Assembly: GCA_001600355.1 (NCBI GenBank)
Contig: BCJU01000002.1
Span: 1,364,001-1,428,000, forward strand
Source: Meira nashicola
Taxonomy: Eukaryota > Basidiomycota > Exobasidiomycetes > Exobasidiales > Brachybasidiaceae
Reading direction: 5' to 3'
DNA length: 64,000 nucleotides
Position 1 is the stretch's first letter. Each line of letters begins with the position of its first letter. Shown here piece by piece: positions 30,343 to 39,548 of the stretch. The notes below the pieces were generated by a model that did no database searches, was not told where the DNA came from, and saw only the letters and a program-made list of their open reading frames with translations. Both the position numbers and the translations under genes were made by a program.

Positions 30343-32727
30343 TTACAATCTTCCTTGTCTAGCAGATTGTTCCATTGATGCTTGAATGGGAGATTCGACA
30401 CCTAAATCGGTAGCAACATTACGTGAAATACTACGAGCTGTTGCCATTGTTGTTATCATTGGATTAACTCCACTGGCTTCAGGTAACGAAGAAGCATCGG
30501 CAACATATAGATTTTTCGTTCCCCAAACTCTACCTTCAGGATCCAAAGCACCCGTTCTTGGAGTTGCTCCTAAACGACAAGATCCCATTTGATGTGCGGA
30601 GCCAATAGTGATTTGATAAGGTGAAGCACCAAAATTTTCAACTTGTTTACGCCAAGCAACGTAACCTGGATCGCTTAGATTACGTGGAACAGCTTCAACG
30701 GGAGTTGCAGTTGAAGCGATAGCAGTTGTTTCAGGTAAAACTTTACCATCAATATCACGATCAGCAAATTTAAGTACTTCTGCTGTTTCTGAAGGTTGTT
30801 TAACTATATTTGAAACGGCAGCAGAAGGTGAAATACCAGGAATATAAGGAGCAACACCTGTTTGAACTGTTCCAATTTTAGATGCTCCTGCCATCATATG
30901 AATATCACATGCACGTAAAACACCTTGAATTAAACTTTGTTGATCATGTTTAGAAATCGTATAATTAATTCTTGCTACTCCTTGATCATCAATAAAAACT
31001 TCTCCTGCATCTCTATCACGACAAATGATGATCAATTCGAATGCATGATTATAATTTAACATATCTTGTTTATGTTCAACTGCGTTACTCCAAGGACTAA
31101 AAGCTGCATGAACAGAAGGTGAACTTGCAATCACTTCAATCTTGCATCCCCAACCTTCAGGATCAATTAATTCAGCACCATTTGAAACCATTGTTAATAA
31201 TCCACCACGCCAAGGATTGATTGGGAAATCGTAAAAGCCAGTAACGACTGTTGTTGGATGTAAATGAAGTCTTTTTCCTATTTGTTTATTATACTTTAAT
31301 TCGGGTGAACGTAATAAGACTGCAGGAGTTTGAACTGAACCTCCTGCAACAATTACTGCTTTTGTTGCATCAATACGTACTCGCCTACCGTCAACGATTG
31401 CTAATGCTCCTATTGCTCTACGTTCTTTTTTATTTTCATCGAACAAAATACGTTCTATTAAACAGTTTTGTAAGAAAGATGCTTTACCCGTTTCAGCTGC
31501 ATCTTTAAGCCATGTTACCGTTCCACCTTGTTTATGACCGGAAACGCAACCTAATTGACATTTACCACAATAATGAACATGACCACCTGTATTTTGTGGA
31601 ACTGGTTCGACAGGTTGACCTGAACGTTGAGCACCTAAAGCTAAAAGTGAATTTGCAGTATTATGTTTAATTGGTCTAGTATCAACTCCCATTCGTTTAC
31701 AAACGGCGTTTAAATCGTTTGTGAAAAGTGGACTACGGAAATATGGTAATCCATGTTTATTTGACCATGCTTCACGAACATAATGACGTGGTTTAAGTGA
31801 AGCAGACCAATTCACAACCGTACCACCTCCAAACGTTGAACCTGCTAAAATGTTCATACTTCCATCTTCTACGACTAATAAACCTCCTCCGTCGTATAAT
31901 TCTGGATATCCTTGATCTTCTCTTCCAGTCATATCTTTTGGATGTAAATATTTTCCTTTATCGGCAACTAAAACTCTTACGCCACGAGCGGTTAAATATT
32001 GTGCTGCAACTCCACCACCTGCACCTGAACCAATAATAAGTACTTCTGTTCCGATTGTTACTTGTGGATCATCTGATGATGACTTTTTAGGTTGATTTTT
32101 AGAGTTAAATTGTGCCGGTCCAGAAGCATGAGCTGCAATCTTTTCATTTTCGAAAACGTATTTATATGGTTCTTCCGCTTCTTCTTCTTTTGCTGCTTCT
32201 TTCCAATCTTCTCCTGGTCCATCTGCATATCCTGTTGCTTCCCATGCAGGTTGATGAAATCTATACCAAACCAAAAGAGAAACACCTTTAAAGCCAGCTG
32301 CTGCTTTACGTAAAAGACCGATTGGAAGTTGAACCCATCTGTTTAAACATGCTGCACGAGTTTGATGATCAAGTTGATCAAATGGACCAACGGCTCCCAT
32401 TAAAGCTAAACAACCTAAACGAGTACTTAATAAAGTAAGTACTAAATTAATTTGATCGAGTGTTTTTGTTGAAAGTGAAGCTTTTGCTTGATAAGCTAAA
32501 TCATGAATTAAATGAGGATTATTTTTATAACCATCTTTTGCAAATTGAGGTGCTAATTCACGTTGTTTATCTGTTGCTGTTTTAGGTAAAGATGCAATAA
32601 CTGATGCCGCTTCTTCACCTTCAAATGAAGGGACATAAGTATCAGCAATTGCCAACATTTGCGCTTGTTGAGCTTCACTCCAAATATCCGAAGCCTTCAT
32701 CACATTGCGGGGAATTAAGACTGACAT
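30343..32727 (-). CDS. Long-chain fatty alcohol oxidase (GMC oxidoreductase)
   Basis: The first ATG in the frame is at 32727 and gives 794 aa. The FAD-binding Rossmann motif is GSGAGGG (about residues 233-239), followed by VLVADKG and STFGGGTVVNWSASL. The N-terminal 200-residue helical region and a C-terminal GMC domain with MGSCRLGATPRTGALDPEG and GVNPMITTMATARSI are those of membrane-associated fatty alcohol oxidases. They convert long-chain alcohols (and omega-hydroxy acids) to aldehydes with O2, making H2O2, in alkane, wax and lipid use. The C-terminus QGRL is not a standard PTS1. An acyl-CoA oxidase gene lies 3.7 kb away, a possible functional neighbour. No intron is needed; an upstream coding exon cannot be excluded. 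Confidence 0.92.
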   Translation of the reverse strand: MSVLIPRNVMKASDIWSEAQQAQMLAIADTYVPSFEGEEAASVIASLPKTATDKQRELAPQFAKDGYKNNPHLIHDLAYQAKASLSTKTLDQINLVLTLLSTRLGCLALMGAVGPFDQLDHQTRAACLNRWVQLPIGLLRKAAAGFKGVSLLVWYRFHQPAWEATGYADGPGEDWKEAAKEEEAEEPYKYVFENEKIAAHASGPAQFNSKNQPKKSSSDDPQVTIGTEVLIIGSGAGGGVAAQYLTARGVRVLVADKGKYLHPKDMTGREDQGYPELYDGGGLLVVEDGSMNILAGSTFGGGTVVNWSASLKPRHYVREAWSNKHGLPYFRSPLFTNDLNAVCKRMGVDTRPIKHNTANSLLALGAQRSGQPVEPVPQNTGGHVHYCGKCQLGCVSGHKQGGTVTWLKDAAETGKASFLQNCLIERILFDENKKERRAIGALAIVDGRRVRIDATKAVIVAGGSVQTPAVLLRSPELKYNKQIGKRLHLHPTTVVTGFYDFPINPWRGGLLTMVSNGAELIDPEGWGCKIEVIASSPSVHAAFSPWSNAVEHKQDMLNYNHAFELIIICRDRDAGEVFIDDQGVARINYTISKHDQQSLIQGVLRACDIHMMAGASKIGTVQTGVAPYIPGISPSAAVSNIVKQPSETAEVLKFADRDIDGKVLPETTAIASTATPVEAVPRNLSDPGYVAWRKQVENFGASPYQITIGSAHQMGSCRLGATPRTGALDPEGRVWGTKNLYVADASSLPEASGVNPMITTMATARSISRNVATDLGVESPIQASMEQSARQGRL

Positions 32728-33348
32728 TCTGGCGGCCAATTAAATGATGATGATCGTAAGAGTGATATAAAAATGATGAGTCGTATAGGTTAAAAAAAAG
32801 GAAGAGTCGCTTGTCAGATATAAATGCGCTCTTTGAGGTGATGTCAGAAAAGAAAGAGTGTATTTGCATCGGAGAGTGGCCAAAGAATGAATAGCGAATA
32901 CATCTTCTAACATATGCAACGGGGAAGATGAGAAAGGTATCGATGACCGAATCAGGTAAAATAGCAGTCTTTCCTTTCACCGAGAAAAAAAAACGCGGAA
33001 AACGTATATCAACCGACATTGTTAATTTTTAGTTGATGCATCAATAGAGCATTCACGCAATCAAAAAGTGTATGAGCTTATAATTCCTGCACAGTTGCCC
33101 GTTCGGGGCCCCATTGAATCATTTTTTAAGTAGGATTTGTAATCTTTTTTTCTAGTGGACATTCATGATGCTGTTTAAGTGCCTTTACCTTATTTCAAAG
33201 GACGCGTGCATACCTCGGTCTCCATCAATAGAGTTCCCACACGGAAGTTAATCAAAAAGAATGCGTGCCTAGAGCAAGGATGACGCACGACATGACTTTT
33301 TTATAAAGGCAACCCCGAGGCGATTTTTGCCTACATTGTTGCAACAAT
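32728..33348. other. Intergenic region between fatty alcohol oxidase and DsbA-like gene
   Basis: About 620 bp containing the fatty alcohol oxidase promoter and the 3' flank of the DsbA-like gene. A single ACGCGT lies near 33202. No RNA gene, repeat or coding exon is seen. Confidence 0.35.
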
Positions 33349-34267
33349 CTAGGTTTTATGAAGTTGAACTTGCATGTTGAACATACGCATAAGGTCATCC
33401 TAAGAAAAAAGATTATATCAGCACGGGAGAAAGAAGAAATGAAAAATAAGTGCAGACTATTGTTTGTGTACTCACATGGTTCAATCCTTGACTTGAATGA
33501 TCGGAACCGTCTTGAACAATGAGAAATGGAACACTTTCAATTCCATTCCGCTTTCCGATTTCCAGCGCTAATCCTACTTCATATTCACCTTGATCACTTT
33601 GAAGCCATTCTTTAGCTTTTTCTTCATTACCCTCAAATAAGTTCATCTCGCTTGACAAATTTGCCAAAACATTAATATCACTCATATCTTGACTTTCAAC
33701 ATGAAAAGCTTTGTATAAACGTTGCATAAGTCTTTCTTGTATTCCAGGTTGATATTTACCTTCTTTTTGGATTTCTACTTGTTCCTGTTGAAGTGCATAC
33801 CATAACAATCGATGAACAAGCCAAGTTGCGCCTACTTTTCCATCACTTAGCCATACGAAAGCTGGCATATCCAACTCTTTTGCTCGTTTAGAAATCTTTG
33901 CATCAAAAGCATCTAAGCTGGTAAATCTGTCGGATAGAAGTGTGAATAAATGCGCGCAATCATTTTGTGTGTACAGAATATCTACTCACTTTTTGCTATA
34001 ATATTCCCTCTTTGTTGGTGGTTTACCTTTTGTATAATCTGTTGATTCAATCGGATCATATTCTTTCAAAGGTGGTTCAAAGCTAGTTGCCGGTAATCTA
34101 GTATCAAGAATAAAAGGTTTTAATTGAACGACTGGATTCATAAAAGGTGCAATCTCTTTTTCGAATTCTTGACTTTGTAACGTCTTTTGCAATTGTATCT
34201 CACCACACCAACACCATGGACACATTACATCCGTATACACTTCAATCAATAATTCTGGTTTACTCAT
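33349..34267 (-). CDS. DsbA-family (FrnE-like) thioredoxin-fold protein, three exons
   Basis: Join 34267-33990, 33926-33476 and 33399-33349, with introns of 63 and 76 nt (GTGAGT donors; ACAG and TTAG acceptors). The 259-aa product has the CPWC active site at residues 16-19 in YTDVMCPWCWCG, a large helical insertion, and the cis-Pro region GIESVPFLIVQDG near the end of exon 2. The pattern matches the FrnE/HCCA-isomerase-like DsbA superfamily of cytosolic oxidoreductases, whose substrates are mostly unknown. The last exon is only 17 codons and supplies the C-terminal helix. The ATG chosen gives the family N-terminus MSKPELLIEVYTD; an in-frame ATG 42 codons upstream would add a sequence without family resemblance. 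Confidence 0.85.
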
Positions 34268-34920
34268 TCTTGTTTTTAGAGCAGGGATGATTGATTCAGA
34301 GAGAGAGTGAATGCTCTCCGAAAGTGTGGAGGAGTGGGGCACGATTATATAATCAGCTCTATAACAATTATTTAGGCAAAGACATTTCATCATCTGATGG
34401 AGTCAATTGCATCTGCAACGCCATTAAAAACTTTTGCAATGACACGATAAACAAGCATGAAAAGAAGATGGCCGACATCACAAATCAAAGATGTTAAGCC
34501 ACTCGTGGAAGAAGACACAAAACGCAAGTTCTTGATTTCGATTCGTGTGATTCGTGATTCATGTCACACCCTACATTAGACACCTTAAACATTGTAAATA
34601 CCTCAAAACCCTATTTCACTCACTCCAGATCATAATGCATGCTGTGAATTTTGAGAATGTATGAGTGTATAAAGAGCTATGAAAACGATGAAAAATTAAA
34701 TAATCGTATAATCGGATCCATAAACCCTCCAATCGAGAATGAACGAATTCATACTTGCAAAACGGGGATCATCAAGAAGGGACGATGATTCAAGCTCAAC
34801 ACACTAAAAGTGTAATGAACCCAAACAATCGTCCCATTTTGCATCATCGCAATGATGCCTATAATCTACAAAAGCTGACAACCTTGTCCGAATCACATGA
34901 ATGATCACTGTTTCAGTCGT
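34268..34920. other. Intergenic region between DsbA-like gene and RPL17
   Basis: About 650 bp holding the DsbA-like promoter (a TATATAA-like sequence on the reverse strand near 34345) and the RPL17 3' flank. Some C/D-box-like words occur near 34780-34880 but do not make a convincing snoRNA. No coding exon seen. Confidence 0.35.
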
Positions 34921-35846
34921 TTAGGCGGCTGTAACAGCTGCTGGTGCTCCTGAACGAGCGTTGGAGACACGTTGACGAGCGAGTTGACGCTTGTTTAGGC
35001 GTTGGGTAACAGCAGATGAATCAGCTTTTGGGACTTCGGCAGTGGGTTCGGCCAAATGAATTTCGACGTGGCATGGGTGACCTTGGTAAGGGTTGATACG
35101 ACCGTGGGCACGGTATGTACGACGGCGTGTCTTTGGTGCTTGTTGAACAACGATGTTACGGATAACCAGTTCTTCGGTGTCCAATCCCTTACCTTCTGCG
35201 TTTGCCTCAGCGTTCTTGAGCAAGTTCAACAAGAACTTGATAGACTTGACGGGCCAACGACCTTGAGTGGTCCCGAATTCGTTGGCTTGATTGGTACGTC
35301 CAACACTTCCGTTGAAACGACGGAAAGGAATGCATTGCTTCTTTTCTTGAACGTTAGCCAAGTAAGTGTAAGCTTTTTGCAACTTCAATCCGCTGATGGC
35401 AGCAGCAGTTTCGCGGGTGTTCTTGAAGTGTACCCGGAGGTATTGACCGCGAGAGCGGGATGTCTTTTCAGTGATCTTTGAGTCGTCGAAAGCGTAACGA
35501 ACCTAAGTTGGAAAGAAAACGGCAATATATACACGGTCAGTGAAATTGTTCGAGGAAAGTGGCTGAATGTGTCGAGATGCTGATGCTTTAGATCGATCGA
35601 ATGTGTCGCTTTCCCTGATGCCGATGAACCAGCGATTAGTCCATTGATTTCATCTTCGAAGCTCGTGATGTTTTCTCGATAAATCTTCCTTCTTTAATCC
35701 CACTCTCCATCGCTTTCATCTTACACCAAATCCACCACATTTATCAATTCCCATCAGTCTTTTTATTTGTCCCACCTCTTTCATTCTGTCGAGTAAATCA
35801 TAATCGCATATCGTACAATGCTTTCAATTCCATCAATACTCACCAT
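34921..35846 (-). CDS. RPL17: 60S ribosomal protein uL22 (RPL17), first coding exon is the ATG only
   Basis: Join 35846-35844 and 35502-34921. Exon 1 contributes only the ATG; the 341-nt intron (35843-35503) has a GTGAGT donor and a pyrimidine-rich CTTAG acceptor. The protein is 194 aa, starting [10 protein letters not shown]. It contains [48 protein letters not shown] and [17 protein letters not shown], all strongly conserved in eukaryotic uL22. uL22 lines the exit tunnel of the large subunit with its beta-hairpin. An intron right after or near the start codon is usual for fungal ribosomal protein genes and often supports high expression. The C-rich codon choice also points to high expression. 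The intron is about five times longer than any other in the window. Confidence 0.96.
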
Positions 35847-36383
35847 CTTGACCTCCTTCTCTACGACGAATATGGGATGAGAGTGAAAAGTGTAATTTAT
35901 GAAAACTGCAGTAAGAAGTACTGATAGATCTACCCAATTGAACTTGCTTATGCGCGCCTCTACGCTGATGGATGAATTTTAGGCAGTCAAACGGCAGGGG
36001 ATGTTGACGCTTTAAAGCTTAGAACGATTGCCTGGCGCGCTTTCCTCTGGAATAGTGACAAGCGCAGGGCGTATAATTCTTCTAGAGGGTGATCCTGCGG
36101 CCAAGACACTGCAAATCAACAAACACGTGCAAATCAGTCGCGAAATGTCGAATTTATAAATTTCGTTTGGGAAAGCTTAAACGCAACCACCCTTAGTCTT
36201 CGGCCGAGGGATTTCGTGTAAAAGCAACATGGAAATCTTTATTCTGCAGATAAAGTACACGTGACAAGATTCTCGCCATCATGCAATGATCACTCAGAAG
36301 TCTCTTGCCTGCATTCATTCAAACATGGAAGAAACTCTTATCGTATGACATTATAGACCGATGAAAATGACATAAAATAACAA
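35847..36383. promoter_or_regulatory. RPL17 promoter and acyl-CoA oxidase 3' flank
   Basis: About 540 bp upstream of RPL17. CACGTG E-boxes occur near 36124 and 36257. No RPG-box or TATA that I can defend; no RNA gene or coding exon seen. Confidence 0.4.
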
Positions 36384-38635
36384 TCACAATTTCGAGGTAC
36401 GCTCCTTCTGTCTCTCTGTCTCTCTTCGCTTCGCTTCTGTTTCATTCCATGGTGTCACTTCACCATGCGTTAAACGACCAATAGTCTGTCTGAATCCCAG
36501 CATGACTCCGTCTTGATCGCGACCTGCTGCAGAATGACCAGTTTGATTGAGAGGTTCACTTTTCATGAATTCAATCATACGATCATATGCGCGACCATCA
36601 GAAGAACCAAGAGGAGCGGCTAAATACCAATCGCTCAAATCTGCTGCTTCTACTAAACCAAGAGAATCAGGTCGAATGGCTTGAAAAGATGATGCGATAT
36701 GTTGTTCGATGGAATGGATTGTATCTTCATGCAAATATCCATCTTGCGTATACTCGCTCAAGTCGTCCATAATGCATACTTCCAATGCGTATAGGTTACG
36801 AACATTCTCTAAAGCCTTCAGATGTTCGGTCTTGATATTCACGCCAATTTTCTCTAATGATTGACCATTCTTTGCATACCTTTGTAATGCTGCAAGAGTA
36901 TGATTGAAGGCGAACAAGATAAAGTAAGCGCCATGAGCTCTTGAAGCTCTCGCTGCTAATCTTGCGTCCAGGTATGGCTTGATGCTCTCATCATCTTGTT
37001 TACCGCTTCCGCCATTGCGTAGATCACGTAGAGCATACACTAATCTTGCTGCTCTATGTCCAACAATGTCGAGCTGTATCTGAGGATCCAAAAGGTCTGC
37101 ATTGCTTCCTTGAAAGCGTTCTCTCACATTTGGTCTTCTTGAGAGATAAGCCAATTCTATTCTTCCGGGTCGATTGCCGTTCTTCAAGCAAGCGTTAAGC
37201 TCTTTAACCAAAAAGTTAGCTGCAGGACCACCTAGGAGCATGTTATTGTCGCCCTCATAAGTCAAATTAGCATCAGGTTGAGAATTTTCCAAATCCGTCA
37301 AGCCACTTGCAGCGCTAAAACCTAAACCACCCATCGATTTTCGACATCTCCAGACAACATTATAGCTTTCTGTTGTCATTACCGGTTTCAAGACGGAGGT
37401 ATAACCATGCACAATACTCAATAAAGGACTATTTCCATTACTCTGAAGTTGTGATTGCAATTCGTTGTAAATTGAACGCATATATCGAGCTGCGAAAGTG
37501 AGTGCATACGAACTAGCGATTGCAGTAAAAAGTCTTTGTTGTACGCCAGGATAATCAATTATTTGACGTTCTAATTTCGATTTACCAGACAAAGGAGTAC
37601 CTTGCCTTCTTATTAATGCATATCGAACAGCGATCAAACTTGCACGAGCAGCATGATGAGCAGCGATTTCACATAATCCAACACGAACCAAAGTCATCGT
37701 TCCACGAATGAGTAATTTTCCTTGTTGATTTTGAACTTGATATTCTCCTTTTGAATTAACAGTTTGAAAGCGTGAAAGTAAGGTATTTCTAGGAACACGA
37801 ACGTGATCGAATGTTATATAACCGTTATCCATACTTGGCGCTCCTTTCTTTGGACCCATATCAATCGCAAATCTACCAGGTAAAAGTTTATGTGAATTTG
37901 GATCACGTAATGCGACAAAGAAAGGATGCATTCCATAATCTTTATTTTGTATGATTAATTTGGCCATAACGATAGCATGTGTAGCCGTACTGCCACTTCC
38001 ACCGATCCATAATTTACCCGCACTCGGCTCAGGTGTATGTATTTCCTAGAAATAATTTGGACAAGGTCAGTCAAGAGTTGAGTTATACAGCTTTTCCAGT
38101 TTTTACTCACCCATTCATCTGATTCAGGACAAAATTTTGCCGTCGTTCTTAGACCTGCTAATGCACTTCCGTGTGCCATCTCTGTTTGTGCATAAGAAAC
38201 CAAATATTTACCTGAAGCAATTTTTGGTCCCCATTCTTTCCATTGTTGTTCACTTGCTTGATTTTGAACTGTAGGATGACCCATAGACTCATGAACTTGT
38301 AATGTTATATATTCATCTAAATATAAACGTAAAAGATCACGATCTTCTTTTGGTAATCCGAATCGATTACGTATTTGAAAATATTCTAATGCAATCTTTT
38401 GTCCGGTCATAAAACGTTCTGTTCTTCCTTGAAATGGTCTGTTTGTTTTATCAAATACTTTTTCTGGATGATTTTCTAATAATGACATTAACCATCTCGA
38501 TCTATCTCTTGACGTGCGATTTCCGGCAAAGATACAAGTCATGCCGTCCACATCAAAAGAACATCTTTCTCTCTCTCTTTTCATATCCAGAGGCTGAAGC
38601 TCTTCCGGTTTGAGAGTTGAGTCATCAATAGACAT
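36384..38635 (-). CDS. Peroxisomal acyl-CoA oxidase, two exons
   Basis: Join 38635-38111 and 38045-36384, with a 64-nt intron (GTGAGT donor, CTGAC branch site, TTCTAG acceptor). The protein is 728 aa, the usual length. It oxidises acyl-CoA to trans-2-enoyl-CoA with O2, the first step of peroxisomal beta-oxidation. Family motifs: YAQTEMAHGSALAGLRTTAKF before the splice, KLWIGGSGSTATHA after it, and GPKKGAPSMDNGYITFDHVRVPRNTLL. The catalytic Glu is expected at about residue 439 in TYEGDNNMLL. The C-terminal tripeptide is SKL, a perfect PTS1 peroxisome signal. The acyl-pocket motif reads AHGSALAG where many enzymes have GHGSNVRG, a substitution that may affect substrate preference. Confidence 0.95.
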
Positions 38636-38955
38636 TTTGATGTGGTATGTTATGTTGAGGTGAGAGTAGGTGTGATGGAAGGAAGTCTAGTTTGTCATGC
38701 TCCATCTTCTCCGGTCCTCCGGTACGTAAAATTCAAAAATGTCCGGATCTTTATCCCCCGCATTTTTGTCCTTTTACTGGGCCCTTTAGAGGTTTCGGTT
38801 TATATCGGCGTACTGATTAAGGCGGCGCGAAAGGCAATCTTCTTAGTCAGGCACGCTCCATTATTTTTCCTTTAATCAATTCTCCACATGCATTGAAATG
38901 TAAGCTAATCATTCCACACAGTCTAGCTCCATCATTATCATCATCAAATACAACA
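38636..38955. promoter_or_regulatory. Divergent promoter acyl-CoA oxidase / conserved hypothetical gene
   Basis: 320 bp between head-to-head genes. It contains no recognisable TATA box, RNA gene or repeat. In-frame sequence continues upstream of the hypothetical gene's chosen ATG but looks like leader. Confidence 0.4.
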
Positions 38956-39453
38956 ATGTCTCCAGCAATAGATCGCCTTTTAGCTCGTGTAGCTTCAACG
39001 AGTACTGAATTACCACCATTACAAGCCCAAAAACCATTTGACGATAAATTAACTTCAGAAATTGAATCTTTTGCTCAACAAAATTCACCTAATCGACCTT
39101 GCGTTAGAGCAGCTTTACATATTTTAAATGATGATATTGAACGTGCACATAAGATAGCACAAGATGACGAAGGAGATATGTCGAGTAACCTTTGTCATGC
39201 AATCTTACATAGACGTGAAGGTGATTTTTGGAATTCAAAATGGTGGTTTAGACAAATAAAACATCCTTTAATTGATCAAATTTATGGTGGAACTTCTGAA
39301 GCTCAATCTTTTGTTGATTCGGTAGAATCAATCGTAGGAGGTGGAAAGAGAGGTGGTGCTAGTACACCTTGTGCAGCGAGTAATTTAGAAACACTTAAAC
39401 GTAAACAAGCAGATGAATTGTCTCAATTAATTCAATACCTTCTCAAAGGATGA
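38956..39453 (+). CDS. Conserved hypothetical protein with HRREGDFWNSKWWFR-type motif
   Basis: A 165-aa protein, using the ATG at 38956 (CAACAATGTC context); an ATG 63 nt upstream would add a Ser-rich leader-like sequence. The centre holds the motif series LNDDIERAHKIAQDDEGD, then HAILHRREGDFWNSKWWFRQI and HPLIDQIY. I recognise similar HxxxHRREGDxxNxxxWFR patterns from uncharacterised proteins of fungi and bacteria, but I know no function. The charged His/Arg/Glu and aromatic residues suggest an enzyme or binding pocket, although no named fold can be assigned. There is no signal peptide or membrane segment. Its stop lies only about 95 nt from the stop of the convergent SANTA-domain gene. Confidence 0.7.
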   Translation: MSPAIDRLLARVASTSTELPPLQAQKPFDDKLTSEIESFAQQNSPNRPCVRAALHILNDDIERAHKIAQDDEGDMSSNLCHAILHRREGDFWNSKWWFRQIKHPLIDQIYGGTSEAQSFVDSVESIVGGGKRGGASTPCAASNLETLKRKQADELSQLIQYLLKG

Positions 39454-39548
39454 AAGAAAGGGTTGCATATATTCTTGCTTACCGCTGTATAATACATATA
39501 TTCAAGTTGCATTTGTTAAATTATCAAATACACGATTTTCACTTTTTC

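Noticed and set aside
34780..34885. C/D snoRNA-like boxes (ACGATGA and CTGA) near the RPL17 3' flank
   Set aside because: The C box has a mismatch, there is no clear terminal stem and no D' box; not enough to call.
35503..35843. Intronic snoRNA in the RPL17 intron
   Set aside because: GATGAA words occur, but none pairs with a CTGA at a normal distance and no stem is seen.
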